Part shown: positions 1 to 10,158 of the stretch, piece by piece
Numbering within the stretch: the stretch's first letter is position 1
How the letters are laid out: each line of letters begins with the position of its first letter
NCBI GenBank assembly: GCA_900553225.1
Contig: USCV01000008.1
Coordinates: forward strand, 1-43,205
Origin: an uncultured Clostridium sp.
GTDB taxonomy: Bacteria > Bacillota > Clostridia > TANB77 > CAG-508
Direction: 5' to 3'
Length of the DNA stretch: 43,205 bases
Made by a program: the position numbers and the translations under genes
The notes under the pieces: model-generated
Told to the model about the DNA's origin: nothing
Seen by the model: only the letters and a program-made list of their open reading frames with translations
Database searches by the model: none

Positions 1-2433
1 TGTTTTATCAAAATATAAATCCTTATACCAATGATTTGTAACAGAATAAATATATGGCCTATATGTTTCCGCTTCTGTAGCCAAATCTTTAAAAGCATAA
101 TACAATTTGAAAAACATATCATAATCAATACCCCATTCTGCTAGCTTGCTTTCAATTCCATCAGAATATATCGCTAATAATTTTAAATAATTCTCGTCTT
201 CTAAATATACATATCCATTTTGATTCTTTTTAAACTCTTGAGCCTTTATTTGACTCAATTCATCTATAACACTTTTTATAAATGAATCCTGTCCTCCATT
301 ATAAGAAAGAATAGAATATATATTAAGGTCCAATTTACCCGTTGTACTTTCTTCAATTTTGCTTTTAATATATTCTGTTAATTTAACCCATGTTTCTTCT
401 GAATTATGTTTTCGCATTTCTTGGCTTAGACTATCATAATTATTAAAAGTTATCTTGTTTACACTAACTTTTCCTGTATCTTCATTAAAATTATAATGAT
501 TTAATTCTAAACTAAGCCCTAATTTTTTTCCTCTTTCTCTATATTTGCTTGCAAATATTCCTTGAAAATCTATATATTTACTTTGCTCTTCATTTATAAG
601 ATCATCCCAAACATACAGTATTCGACGATAATGCTTTCCATTAATATACTCTAATTTCTGTGTTCCATCATTTTCACCTTTAATACTGTTTCCAATTACC
701 ACCAAAGCTTTCTGGTTTATCTTATCTATTTCTGCTTGTGTACTGTTGTTTCTTTCGCCTGTTATCTGAGTAGCTACTGTTCCAACATTATTAATCATAG
801 CTGCTACATCTCTTAAAGACAATACTTCCAGTCTAACACTTATTTCTTTTCCGTCTACATTTACCTTATGAAACCCATGATTTCTATCTAATAATTCAGA
901 CAAAGTAATTATATCATCAGTTTCATCGTCTATCTTTCCAACATTTCCCACATCCGTAAAATATGGAACACCATCTATCAATTCAATTTTATAATCATGA
1001 TTTCCAGGAGTAACTGGGTCCGAAAAGAAACTTACAGGCGTTTTCGTTCCTTTATATAATACTTTATACAATTTTTCTTCGCCATTTGTCGCTCCATATT
1101 TTACATATATTATACTAGTTGAGTCCAGAACTTCATATGGCAGAACAGTATTATCAACTATTTCATTACCACCAAACGAATATTGATATCCATCGTATTG
1201 CTTAATTTCTGTTTCATCAATATTAAATACCTGATTAACGTCTTCAAGTTTGTTTTTATTAATTTCTTCCATTGCACTTTTTATCTCTGTATCCTTTATT
1301 GTTTTTCCCCCTGCTGTATGATACTGATAAGAATATTTATACGTAATATGGTCTGTTTGTATATTTACACTTGTTTGCAAATTTTGATTAGCACAAAAAT
1401 CGTACACAAAGTCTGGAGCCATTGTTGATAAATGTAAAGCTAAAGATAGTTCTATAGGTTTACCATATCTTGATGTCCAACCAGATAAATCCCATTTCAT
1501 TTGATCTCTCTTTGTACCTAAAAATCCAGATTTTGTGGTAATTAACATCTCATTGTTTTCCCTATCGATTGATACATCAAAATTTCCTTTCTGTGGACTA
1601 CCATTATTCCAATTAAACGCCTCAGATTCAAAGTGCAACATTCCATAATACTCTTGATCTGTAGGCCAAATTGATCTAATTCCACTATCTAATAAGATAA
1701 ATGCATCTCCAACTTTTGGTATCCATCCAAATAAACTTACAATTGCTCCTCCTTCTGTTCCTTGAAGTGTATACGTTCTTTCATTAGCCAAAACATAGTG
1801 TACTAGATTCTGCCTTTTACTATAATATTTACTTTCCATATTAAATTGGTTTTTTTGCAAATCTGTAGTAATTTTATTTACCTCAGACTCGAATATGGTC
1901 CATACTTGTGCATAGTCACTACCGTTTTTTATATTTTCTTTTAACTTGGCAATAATCTTTTCACCCACATTATTATCTGTTATATCACTAAATGAACTGT
2001 ATGTTGTATTACATACTGAATTAATGTATTCTCTAAAGTTTTTCATATTATCTGTTTCAGTAATATCTTTTTCCTCTACAGCTTTCCTTAGTGATATTAC
2101 TACTCTCGATATAAAGTAAGCCTGATTGTTTAAATTTGGTAGTTTATCAATGTTTTCTAAATATTTTCCTCCCTTTACATTTTTTAGTGCTATTCTTTTA
2201 TAATCATTAAATGAAATACCAATTATAGAATATGTATACCCATCTGTTGTTTGTTTTCCTGAATCAATTGGACTTTCGCCATTTGTCCTCTCAAGATATG
2301 GCGTTCCATCGCTATTCATTATTACTGTATATTTTATTTCATTTCCGTTATCATCATAAAAAGATACTTTATTTCCATTCTTATCTACAGCTTTATAATA
2401 TACTGGATCTTCGACTCCGCTTTGATACACTAA
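1..2433 (-). CDS. Large T4SS-associated membrane protein, downstream part (frameshifted from the 2393..3025 ORF; partial at window edge)
   Basis: An uninterrupted minus-strand frame runs from just after a TAA at 2434-2436 to base 1 (811 codons), so the true C-terminus is outside the window. It overlaps the end of the 2393..3025 ORF in another frame, and no good SD stands before its possible starts (GTG at 2430, ATG at 2319). It reads best as the continuation of that ORF after an indel near 2426. The protein is hydrophilic with no obvious membrane helix in the visible part. It contains stretches such as WDLSGWTSRYGKP and LALHLSTMAPDFVYDF that look like a folded extracellular domain, but I do not recognise the family. 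Proteins at this place in Gram-positive T4SS operons often end in a peptidoglycan hydrolase; whether this one does cannot be seen. Confidence 0.75.
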
Positions 2434-3025
2434 TTATATTTGCATCAGACATAACATCACTCGGGAATATAACTGTACTACTATTTTTACTATCTGTACT
2501 AATATTAATTACTGTATCGCTATTCATATTTAATTTTATATTATTGCTCAACAAATCACTAACTTCTGCAATTTCTACTGGTTCTGTATTATTGTCTAAA
2601 TTAATGTTTCCATCTGCATCTATACTATTGGAACTAGCAAATCCATATCCAACTAAATCATATCCCAAATCATTTATGTATTGTGCTAGACTGTTAATAT
2701 CGGCTGATTCTACTTTAATTGATTGGTCTCCAAAGCACCATTTTAAAAATCCTTCACAAGCTTTTTTTATTTTATCCATTGCAAGTCCAGGTAGAGTAAC
2801 AAAAAATCCAATAAATCCAATTATCAAAAATAATATTAATAATATAATACCAAATGTACTTATAACAGATATTAATGGTCCTAGCGCTTTTATTGATTTT
2901 AATTTTTTCGCTGTTTTTTTTGATTTTTTATATGTTGCTTTTGCCTTTGTTGCCCTTTCTGTCATAGTTTTATTTGATTCAGATTTCATAGTATCGTCTA
3001 AAGTACTTCCATTTTGCTCACTCAT
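2393..3025 (-). CDS. N-terminal part of the large T4SS-associated membrane protein (ends early by frameshift)
   Basis: This 210-residue ORF has a good SD (GAAGGTG) before its ATG and follows the VirB6-like gene by 45 bases. A basic, Lys-rich cytoplasmic N-terminus (about 1-45) precedes one strong membrane helix (about 50-80), then an extracytoplasmic segment with YINDLGYDLVGYGF. The last ten or so residues (SKRSRRSSIL) are unlike the rest. The frame shifted by one base continues a sensible sequence (QSGVEDPVYYKAVDKNGNKV) without a stop to the window edge. I therefore read this as the 5' part of one large gene broken by an indel, either real or an assembly error. The likely role is a membrane-anchored component of the secretion apparatus facing the cell wall. 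Confidence 0.8.
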   Translation of the reverse strand: MSEQNGSTLDDTMKSESNKTMTERATKAKATYKKSKKTAKKLKSIKALGPLISVISTFGIILLILFLIIGFIGFFVTLPGLAMDKIKKACEGFLKWCFGDQSIKVESADINSLAQYINDLGYDLVGYGFASSNSIDADGNINLDNNTEPVEIAEVSDLLSNNIKLNMNSDTVINISTDSKNSSTVIFPSDVMSDANIISVSKRSRRSSIL

Positions 3026-3070
3026 TTTCTCACCTTCTTTGTTAAATAAAATCTTTATTTATATATAGCT

Positions 3071-5152
3071 TTATAGATTATTTTTTCTTTGACTTTCGTC
3101 TAGCTTGTTTTTTGGGCTGTGCTGGTTGCTGTGGTGTTGGCTGCTGTGGTGCTGGCTGCTGTGGTGCTGTGGCTCTGGTTGTTGTGGTTCTGGTCGTTGT
3201 GGTTCTGGTTGTATATTATTGTAACTTGGTTGAATTGTTCCGTCACCAATCATATCAATTGTACTCATCATTCTTTCTTGAACATCTTCTTCTCCAACTG
3301 CATTATATGTCTGTTGCATTTTTCTTACATAACTTGCATATACCGCCTCATCACCGTCTAATGTTCTAGCATCAATATCACCATCCATTAATTGCTGTGT
3401 AAATGCTGCCATTTTTGCATCATTATATTCAGGATGTGAATCTTTAAAGCTTTCATATACACCTGCAAATTTCTCTTCATTCTCTTTTACAAGTTTACCA
3501 GCTTGCTTTTTGTTCATTCTCGAACTTACACCTTTGTTAAATGATTTTGCAGCATATAATCCAGCAGAAATACCACCTGCTCCAGCCGCAGATCCAAGTG
3601 CTGCTAATGTCATATATACACCTGCTTTTCCAATTGCTTCTGGTGCAGCTTTTATCATTCTTTTTCCTGTATTTTTTAGTCTTCCTGGTATAGATCTAGC
3701 GGTATTTTTCAATTTTCCGCCAATTGCTTTTCCAGCATCTTTCATATATCCTTTATCAATATCACTATGTAGCCAGTCTCTCTTTACTTGTCCACCATTT
3801 GAACCTTGTCTCTGTGTATCAGCTGATGGTGCCGGGTTTAAACTTCCAATTCCGTTAGTGTTTTCCGCATTATTTGCAGAATTCATATTGCTTGTAGCCG
3901 TATTAGACGGATTTCTTCTAGCACTTTGAGAACTTCCTGATTCATTTGTATTATTTGAACTTCCTTCCATTTTCGGAATTTTCTTACTATTAATATTTTT
4001 CTTTGCGTCTTTGTCTCCTTTATTTTGTATTAGTTTTAGTCCTGTTGTAATAGCAGCTGCTGAACCTAGAGCTTTTGGTAAGCTTGATGATTGAAAATGA
4101 AAAATTTGCTTAATAATATCTTCTGCTTTATTCATGAATAGAAGCATTATAATTGCTAATACAGTAGAAGAAAGTGAGGATGCTTGAGACATTAAATTTA
4201 TGGCTGTATTTACAAACACAACATATATGATACAATGAAATGGTTGTATTAAAACATTAAACATAAATTCTTTTAACCATGTATTTAGCGCTTGAGATTT
4301 CCCATCTCCCATCTTATCTATTGAATATGTAATTGTAATTAGAGGTGCTATTATTATTAAAAATGCAATTGTAAGCATACGTTTTATGTATGAAAATAAG
4401 TATAATATTGTAACTCCTACTAACATTATATATACAACTAGTGATCCTACACCAACACTAAAGCTTAATGCCCAAACATTTTCTCCGATATTATCCATTG
4501 CAGTTCCCCAAGTATCGTTACCTTTTACTGCACCATGGATTACAGTAACTAATGAATTATTTATTTCAATTGTAATTATCATTATAAAATGAAGAACAAA
4601 TATAAGTGCCAAACTTATAACCCAATCTTTAAACATGTTTTTATATTTTACCTTATCATCTGCAAGTGTAGATAATACCATACGTATACCAACATATAAC
4701 AATATCCCTAATAGAACAACTATAGATAAATTTCTTAATGCATAATACCATGTTGCTACATTTGTTCTTAATGCATTAACCGTAGTGTTAGCACTACTAT
4801 CGAAAAAATTAATACTAACAATATCTGCCCCATTAAATCCAGCCTTTGTAGAACCTGTAAATATAATACCATCTATTGTCCATACAGCATCTCCTCCACC
4901 AATTGCAGTAATTCCAGCTATAATAGCTCTTAATAATTGAACTATTCCGAAGAAAAATGCTTTTGGAATATATAATACAATTCCTACAAGTCCATCAAAA
5001 AATACTCCTATTGCACCTTCATTTTTTATTAGTTGTTCCATTTCCTTGTCTAAATACACTCCTGCATGAACTTCATTTATTAAGCTCATAATGAATATCA
5101 TTGAAACTATAATTATTATGGATATTGCAATTTTTTTAATTATTCTTTTCAT
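3071..5152 (-). CDS. VirB6/TrbL-like polytopic membrane protein (paralog 3)
   Basis: A 693-residue protein with an N-terminal signal/membrane helix (about 5-30) and roughly seven further hydrophobic segments between 50 and 350, followed by a 340-residue soluble tail. The core carries the block shared by all three paralogs here: TWYYALRNLSIVVLLGILLY, then a GIR motif and KYKNMFKDW, and later ITYSIDKMGDGKSQAL. This layout fits the VirB6/TrbL inner-membrane channel family of T4SSs. The tail is rich in Asn/Ser, has a Gly/Ala-rich hydrophobic stretch near 515-537 and ends in Pro-Glu-Gln and His-Ser-Gln repeats. The SD GGAGGTG is well placed before the ATG. It lies 13 bases after the larger paralog in the operon. 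Family assignment is by topology and motif memory; no search was run. Confidence 0.75.
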   Translation of the reverse strand: MKRIIKKIAISIIIIVSMIFIMSLINEVHAGVYLDKEMEQLIKNEGAIGVFFDGLVGIVLYIPKAFFFGIVQLLRAIIAGITAIGGGDAVWTIDGIIFTGSTKAGFNGADIVSINFFDSSANTTVNALRTNVATWYYALRNLSIVVLLGILLYVGIRMVLSTLADDKVKYKNMFKDWVISLALIFVLHFIMIITIEINNSLVTVIHGAVKGNDTWGTAMDNIGENVWALSFSVGVGSLVVYIMLVGVTILYLFSYIKRMLTIAFLIIIAPLITITYSIDKMGDGKSQALNTWLKEFMFNVLIQPFHCIIYVVFVNTAINLMSQASSLSSTVLAIIMLLFMNKAEDIIKQIFHFQSSSLPKALGSAAAITTGLKLIQNKGDKDAKKNINSKKIPKMEGSSNNTNESGSSQSARRNPSNTATSNMNSANNAENTNGIGSLNPAPSADTQRQGSNGGQVKRDWLHSDIDKGYMKDAGKAIGGKLKNTARSIPGRLKNTGKRMIKAAPEAIGKAGVYMTLAALGSAAGAGGISAGLYAAKSFNKGVSSRMNKKQAGKLVKENEEKFAGVYESFKDSHPEYNDAKMAAFTQQLMDGDIDARTLDGDEAVYASYVRKMQQTYNAVGEEDVQERMMSTIDMIGDGTIQPSYNNIQPEPQRPEPQQPEPQHHSSQHHSSQHHSNQHSPKNKLDESQRKNNL
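3124..3215 (-). repeat. 15-bp tandem repeats encoding His/Ser/Gln and Pro/Glu/Gln tail
   Basis: Two sets of in-frame 15-bp repeats lie near the 3' end of the VirB6-like gene. Units at 3124-3138, 3139-3153 and 3154-3168 encode HHSSQ-type pentapeptides; the last two units are identical on the plus strand (GGCTGCTGTGGTGCT). Units at 3171-3185, 3186-3200 and 3201-3215 encode PEPQQ/PEPQR-type pentapeptides. The segment is markedly more GC-rich than its surroundings. A multiple of three bases means copy-number change would alter length without breaking the frame. Confidence 0.85.
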
Positions 5153-5165
5153 TTTCTCACCTCCA

Positions 5166-8100
5166 TTATTGATTTTTACCTTTTATTTTTTTTGTAAAAC
5201 TACTCATTTTTACTACTGATTTATTTCTTGTATTTTTTGATTTTTCATTTAAAACTTGTAATTCTTGTATCATTCGAGAAACATCGTTAAAATCTTTATC
5301 AACATGTGTGCTTCCACCTTGTAAAATAGCTTCTAGCATAACATCCACCATTTCCTTCTTGTTTAGTCCATCTTTATTCTTTTCTTTTGCTTGTTTCTTT
5401 TTCTCAAATTGTTTTTTAACTTCACTTGCTGAAGTATATTTATCAATCTTTCCTTCTTTTGCCTTTTCACTGAACATATCAACTATCTTTTTAACATCTT
5501 CGTCTCCTAGATCTATTGCTTTTATACCATTCTTCTTCATGTATTCTTGTATTATATCTTTCACATGGCCATTACTTTTATAAACGTATAATTCTCCACT
5601 ACTTGCAATTTCATCTGCAACCTTTTGTGTAAATTCTATTTCCTTGCTTAATTGTACAATTTTATCTTGTTTATCTAATAGTTCTTTTTGTTCACCTGAG
5701 TTACTAACTACTCCATTTACTTGTATTGTTAGTCTTAATTGTTCTACTTCTTGATTCAATTTAGATATTTCGCTTTGTTTTGTACCAATTAAATTACTTA
5801 TATCTGAATTTATATTTTCAAGATTTAGTTCTCTTAATATATTATCTATGTCTGAATCTGATAATGTTACAATCTTATTTTTTGTCATATAATCTGTAAC
5901 AACTTTTTTAATATCTTTACTATACATTACTGAGTTTATTGATCTCTTAATAGATTCAACTTTTGACTTTTCGAATTTTTCCTTTTGCTCTTCACTTGCG
6001 TTTTCATCTTGCATTTCTTTAAGTCTCTTTTCTATTTCACTTTCAAGAACTCCAGCATACTTCATGTCCTGTATCAAAGCTTGATTCTTTGCAATTTTTT
6101 TACTACTTCTATCCATTTGTTCAAATCCACTCTTTGCTGTATCATATGCTATAACTGTTGGTCCTGCAATAACTTTTGCAATTGCTTTTCCTCTTCTACC
6201 CCTAATTTGCTTTTTCGTTTCATGTCCATAATGAGGTTTATTTCTTGCAACATTTGCTACTTTATTTAGTGAATTCGTTACTAGTGTAATTCCTTCTTTA
6301 GGATTTCCTATCATTATTGGAATAGCGCCCATTAAGCTAGCCATTGCTTTTATAGGTTCAACTCCATCTTTTATACTTCTTTTCATAGTTTTATATTTTA
6401 ACTTATTATTTGCAATGCTTAATTTTCTTGCAGCTTTATATAGTTCTGGATCCTCTTTCTTTAACTTTCTAAGTCCTAAGTCAGTGTATAGAGCATTTTC
6501 TTTCATTTCTTCTAATTTTTCAAGTTCATTATCTTCCATGAACATTTTAGTTGTATTTCTGACTAAGCCTGTTCCTAAGCTAAAAACTCCTCTTGCATAA
6601 TAATTTACACCAACTGCAACTTTATATCCTTCTAGTATATAGTTTCTCATTTTATGTTTCTTACCTGGGTCAAACCCATCAACTATATCTCCTAGTGTTT
6701 GTGATCTACCATCAAATCTAAATATTCTCATAAATATCTTTTCAGCTTTAAATATAAAGTTCATCATACATAGTGCCAATACGAAACCAGGTATATCTGT
6801 TAATGCAAGCTGGAATGCCATTGTCATTAAAACAGTATATAAAATCGCGTGTACACTTTGTAATAAAACATTTAATGCAAAGTCAAACATCCAAGATGTA
6901 AATGATTTTGATTTTCCAGAATTTATTTTATCATATGCATACTTAACACCCATAATAGGTCCCATTAATGCTAATATATTAACTGTAAAATATCTTCTTA
7001 TATATACAACCAAAAACTTAATTAAAAAATATATTAAAAACATATACATAATTGTTGCTGGAATACCTTCACTAAGCTTAAATGAATATGCTCTTGTTCT
7101 TACTGTATCATATAATGATATCCCGCCATTAGCTTTTTCTAATGCGTTGTAAAAATTATTTACTAATACCTCATTTACATTTATTACAAAAATCATAAAA
7201 TAGTGAATAAAAAATACTATTATAAAACTTGTAACCCAGCCCACAAGCATTTCTTTATATTTTGCCTTTCCTTCTCCAGTTGAAGAAATTGCAAGCCTTA
7301 TTCCTAAATATATTAACAATATAAGTAATACAACAATTGAAACATTTCTTATTATTGTATACCAAACAGCAATATTTTCTCTAAATTTAAAAACAATACT
7401 ATCTTTGCTTATTTTAGTTCCACTAGCTGTTGTTTGATAATTTTCTAATGTCTGTTGTAACTTATTTTGATCAACCTGCTGAGGATACATAGCTGAATTG
7501 TTTTGATTATTTTGTCCTGGAAGTTGTACTTCAAGTTCTTCTTTCAAATCAAAGAAATTAACATCTAATATTGGAACTCTATTATATATAACATCTTCTA
7601 TATTTATTCTTTTACTAACATATGTATCTGTTGCATTTGGAGTATAAACTGAACTATCATTACCTTCTAATGTACTAGTTGTTTGTATACCAGATAAATT
7701 ATTTATGGTATCGTTTATCATATTTTCAATTATATTTGCCCAACCAACAAATGGTGCTCTTAAAATGTAAGCTATAATTCCAAATAAATAATCCATAAAC
7801 CCTAAAAATTGATTAAATAACCAACTAAGTACGTTATATGAACCTACATATCTACCTTCGGTTGTTCCATAGTATTTAGAATACTCATCATCTTCTTCTC
7901 TATCTTTTTCCAAAAGAGTAGTTACATCACCCGCACTTAACTTATTAGCTACATCCTTTTTTATTCTATAAACTGTTTTCCAGTTTGTATCAATATACAT
8001 CTTTTTTTCGTCATCTTTAATAGTATCACCATATAAATTTAGCTTCTTAAGTTGTAAACAACTTTCATTGTCTGACTGTGGTTTAGAACAATATACAACT

Positions 8101-8552
8101 TTATCGCAACTTTCTCCACAAACTATAGCATACGTTTTGCCATCAGTTGAAAACAATATATCTCCCGTCTTTAAATTAGATTTTAATTGTTCATTGGTCA
8201 GTGAACTACCTGTTATAACTTCATCAAAAGATGTAGTAAAATCACCTAGGTATATTCCTAACGAATGATAAATTGCATAATTTATCCACACTTTTTCATT
8301 TATCGCTATATTTTCTTGTGCTTCTATTGCTATCTTTGAATAGTCTGTTGAATACTCTACATCATCTGAATGATTGCTTATCATATTAAGTGCAAATCCT
8401 GCTAATGCATTTCCTGCATCTTCTTGACTAACTTTAACTGCTTGACTAATTTGAGGTTCTTCTGCATATGTAAAATTATTTGCTAGTACTGTAATAATAA
8501 GTATTGATACAATAATACTAACTATTAGCTTTTTTGCTTTACTCATATGCAT
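5166..8552 (-). CDS. VirB6/TrbL-like membrane protein with extra N-terminal domain and long coiled-coil tail (paralog 2)
   Basis: An 1128-residue protein with an N-terminal signal helix (about 7-28, ending near TYAEE). Residues 45-200 resemble an NlpC/P60 fold (LKTGDILFS followed by a YAIVCG strand) but the expected catalytic Cys position, near KVWINYAIYHSLGI, has none. A hydrophobic segment lies at about 245-275. The VirB6-like core spans about 385-625 with VWYTIIRNVSIVVLLILLIY, the GIR motif and KYKEMLVGW, as in its two paralogs. The remaining 500 residues are charged, probably cytoplasmic and partly coiled coil (roughly 850-1128). The SD AAAGGAGGG precedes two close ATGs (codons 1 and 3); either could be used. 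It probably forms part of the T4SS membrane channel. Confidence 0.75.
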   Translation of the reverse strand: MHMSKAKKLIVSIIVSILIITVLANNFTYAEEPQISQAVKVSQEDAGNALAGFALNMISNHSDDVEYSTDYSKIAIEAQENIAINEKVWINYAIYHSLGIYLGDFTTSFDEVITGSSLTNEQLKSNLKTGDILFSTDGKTYAIVCGESCDKVVYCSKPQSDNESCLQLKKLNLYGDTIKDDEKKMYIDTNWKTVYRIKKDVANKLSAGDVTTLLEKDREEDDEYSKYYGTTEGRYVGSYNVLSWLFNQFLGFMDYLFGIIAYILRAPFVGWANIIENMINDTINNLSGIQTTSTLEGNDSSVYTPNATDTYVSKRINIEDVIYNRVPILDVNFFDLKEELEVQLPGQNNQNNSAMYPQQVDQNKLQQTLENYQTTASGTKISKDSIVFKFRENIAVWYTIIRNVSIVVLLILLIYLGIRLAISSTGEGKAKYKEMLVGWVTSFIIVFFIHYFMIFVINVNEVLVNNFYNALEKANGGISLYDTVRTRAYSFKLSEGIPATIMYMFLIYFLIKFLVVYIRRYFTVNILALMGPIMGVKYAYDKINSGKSKSFTSWMFDFALNVLLQSVHAILYTVLMTMAFQLALTDIPGFVLALCMMNFIFKAEKIFMRIFRFDGRSQTLGDIVDGFDPGKKHKMRNYILEGYKVAVGVNYYARGVFSLGTGLVRNTTKMFMEDNELEKLEEMKENALYTDLGLRKLKKEDPELYKAARKLSIANNKLKYKTMKRSIKDGVEPIKAMASLMGAIPIMIGNPKEGITLVTNSLNKVANVARNKPHYGHETKKQIRGRRGKAIAKVIAGPTVIAYDTAKSGFEQMDRSSKKIAKNQALIQDMKYAGVLESEIEKRLKEMQDENASEEQKEKFEKSKVESIKRSINSVMYSKDIKKVVTDYMTKNKIVTLSDSDIDNILRELNLENINSDISNLIGTKQSEISKLNQEVEQLRLTIQVNGVVSNSGEQKELLDKQDKIVQLSKEIEFTQKVADEIASSGELYVYKSNGHVKDIIQEYMKKNGIKAIDLGDEDVKKIVDMFSEKAKEGKIDKYTSASEVKKQFEKKKQAKEKNKDGLNKKEMVDVMLEAILQGGSTHVDKDFNDVSRMIQELQVLNEKSKNTRNKSVVKMSSFTKKIKGKNQ

Positions 8553-8588
8553 TTTCCCTCCTTTACACTTTCACATTAATCCAACACT

Positions 8589-10139
8589 TTACAATTTTAT
8601 ACTTTTATCGTCGTATTTTAATATATTATCCTTATACTCTATTATTTTAAATTCTTCATTTTTTCCTTTTATAATTTCCACATACTTTCTTTGTTTTAAA
8701 TTATATAGATAAATTCCCTTATTTTTTACACTATATATAAAGTTGTAATCGTCAATCCAAAGATAGTAATCAACACTTTCTCTTAGTTGGCTGTTTGCCT
8801 CTTCACTGTTTATAGATACAAAGCTAATCTTATATGTATGATCATCTGTTTCAGATTTTACTGTGTAAAACTTATTACTTTGTATCGTCTCTTTGCTTTC
8901 ATTACTTCGCTGTAATTGTGCATTTAAAATAATGTTACTTATTCTATCTAATCTTTCTACTTCAGATTCGCTTACTAGATCTTTGTTATTTACAAATATA
9001 TTATATGGTAATTCATCACTTTGAATTATACTTTCTAAATTTGCATCTTTGTAAATTACCCCTGTATAATTTTTATAAATTTGTATTCCCTTTTTTGTTC
9101 CCTTCTTAAAGTTAATTTGAATACCTTTTAATGTATATTGTAATACTATTCCTTGTGAATTGTTTTCGTATTTGTCAAAATCTACATATTCATCTTTTAT
9201 ATTCTTAACTAATGCTTCGGCATCTTTATTTTCTAAATAGTTATCCACAATTTGTGCAAATTTTGTGGAATCATAATCCTTTTCCACTCTGTATACAGAA
9301 ATTTCCTTTTTGGAATTATAGAATATATATATATCTTGTCCTTTATATCCAATAAGCCCAAACTGCTCATTACTAAATGTTGGTTCTCCTAATATCTTTA
9401 TAATATTTTCTTTAGAAGTACTTGTTTTTATATTATTGACGATATCATCTTTATAATTTTGGGTAAAAATAATATTGAATATCTTATTATCTATTGTTCT
9501 AACCTCTACTCCTTCATCAAAGTATATATTGTAATTATCAAATGTACTTTCTTTACTTCCAAATTCCTCTTGTATATCCTTCCAATTTCCTTCTATTACT
9601 TTTTTTAATACAGTAGATTGAATATCAAATTTTGTTTCTTTTGTACTTTCAATATTCTTCATTTCTATATATGAATCATGTTTTGCAAAATAATTATTTT
9701 CTCCATTTATTAATTTGTTCTTTATTGTTTTACTATCTTTGTCACATATTATTGCTATTGTAATATTTTTTTGTGTGTCTATTATTCTGAAATTTTGATA
9801 ATTTAAAGAAGTTGCACTATATAGAATTAATCTGTTGTAAAACCTTTCATTACTATTTTCATCTATATATGGCTCATATTTTATTTTCATGTATATGTCT
9901 ATATCATAATTTTTATCTTTAGATTTATTTTTTTTTATATAATCACATTCTAAATACTCTGCAACTTCTTCAATTGTTTTAAAATCATCAACAGAAGTGT
10001 ATGAATGAACTTTGTCTTGAAGATCTTGTTTAGATTTCTGATTTTTTATAATTACCTGCATTGTTATTAGTAAAACAAGTAACACCACTAGTAATATACA
10101 AATAGCAATCATAATCTTTCTATTGTTTATTTTTTTCAT
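8589..10139 (-). CDS. Membrane-anchored extracytoplasmic protein of unknown function in the T4SS operon
   Basis: A 516-residue protein with a short basic N-terminus, one strong membrane helix (about 8-31) and a long Lys/Asn/Ile-rich soluble part that should lie outside the membrane. No lipobox cysteine is seen, so it is a single-pass anchor rather than a lipoprotein. Residues near 235-285 contain an ENIIKILGEPT motif followed by beta strands, reminiscent of small envelope beta domains, but I do not recognise the family. It sits between two VirB6-like genes (19 bases after one and 36 before the other), in the same orientation and with its own SD (AGAGGTG), so it is almost certainly co-transcribed. 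A periplasm-like scaffold or channel accessory role is an inference from position. Confidence 0.7.
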   Translation of the reverse strand: MKKINNRKIMIAICILLVVLLVLLITMQVIIKNQKSKQDLQDKVHSYTSVDDFKTIEEVAEYLECDYIKKNKSKDKNYDIDIYMKIKYEPYIDENSNERFYNRLILYSATSLNYQNFRIIDTQKNITIAIICDKDSKTIKNKLINGENNYFAKHDSYIEMKNIESTKETKFDIQSTVLKKVIEGNWKDIQEEFGSKESTFDNYNIYFDEGVEVRTIDNKIFNIIFTQNYKDDIVNNIKTSTSKENIIKILGEPTFSNEQFGLIGYKGQDIYIFYNSKKEISVYRVEKDYDSTKFAQIVDNYLENKDAEALVKNIKDEYVDFDKYENNSQGIVLQYTLKGIQINFKKGTKKGIQIYKNYTGVIYKDANLESIIQSDELPYNIFVNNKDLVSESEVERLDRISNIILNAQLQRSNESKETIQSNKFYTVKSETDDHTYKISFVSINSEEANSQLRESVDYYLWIDDYNFIYSVKNKGIYLYNLKQRKYVEIIKGKNEEFKIIEYKDNILKYDDKSIKL

Positions 10140-10158
10140 TCATACACCTCTTTTCTTA

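Noticed and set aside
2420..2433. Programmed ribosomal frameshifting as the default explanation of the split gene
   Set aside because: There is no recognisable slippery sequence, internal SD or stimulatory stem just at the overlap; an indel is simpler. It is kept open only as an alternative.
2232..3068. A 278-codon plus-strand open frame
   Set aside because: It is antisense to the membrane-anchored minus-strand gene, which has an SD, a sensible membrane helix and operon context. The plus-strand product is the hydrophobic-looking mirror of Lys/Asn-rich coding sequence and has no SD.
3124..3215. Short regular repeats considered as a CRISPR array
   Set aside because: The 15-bp units have no spacers and are in frame with a protein-coding gene; no cas genes are present.
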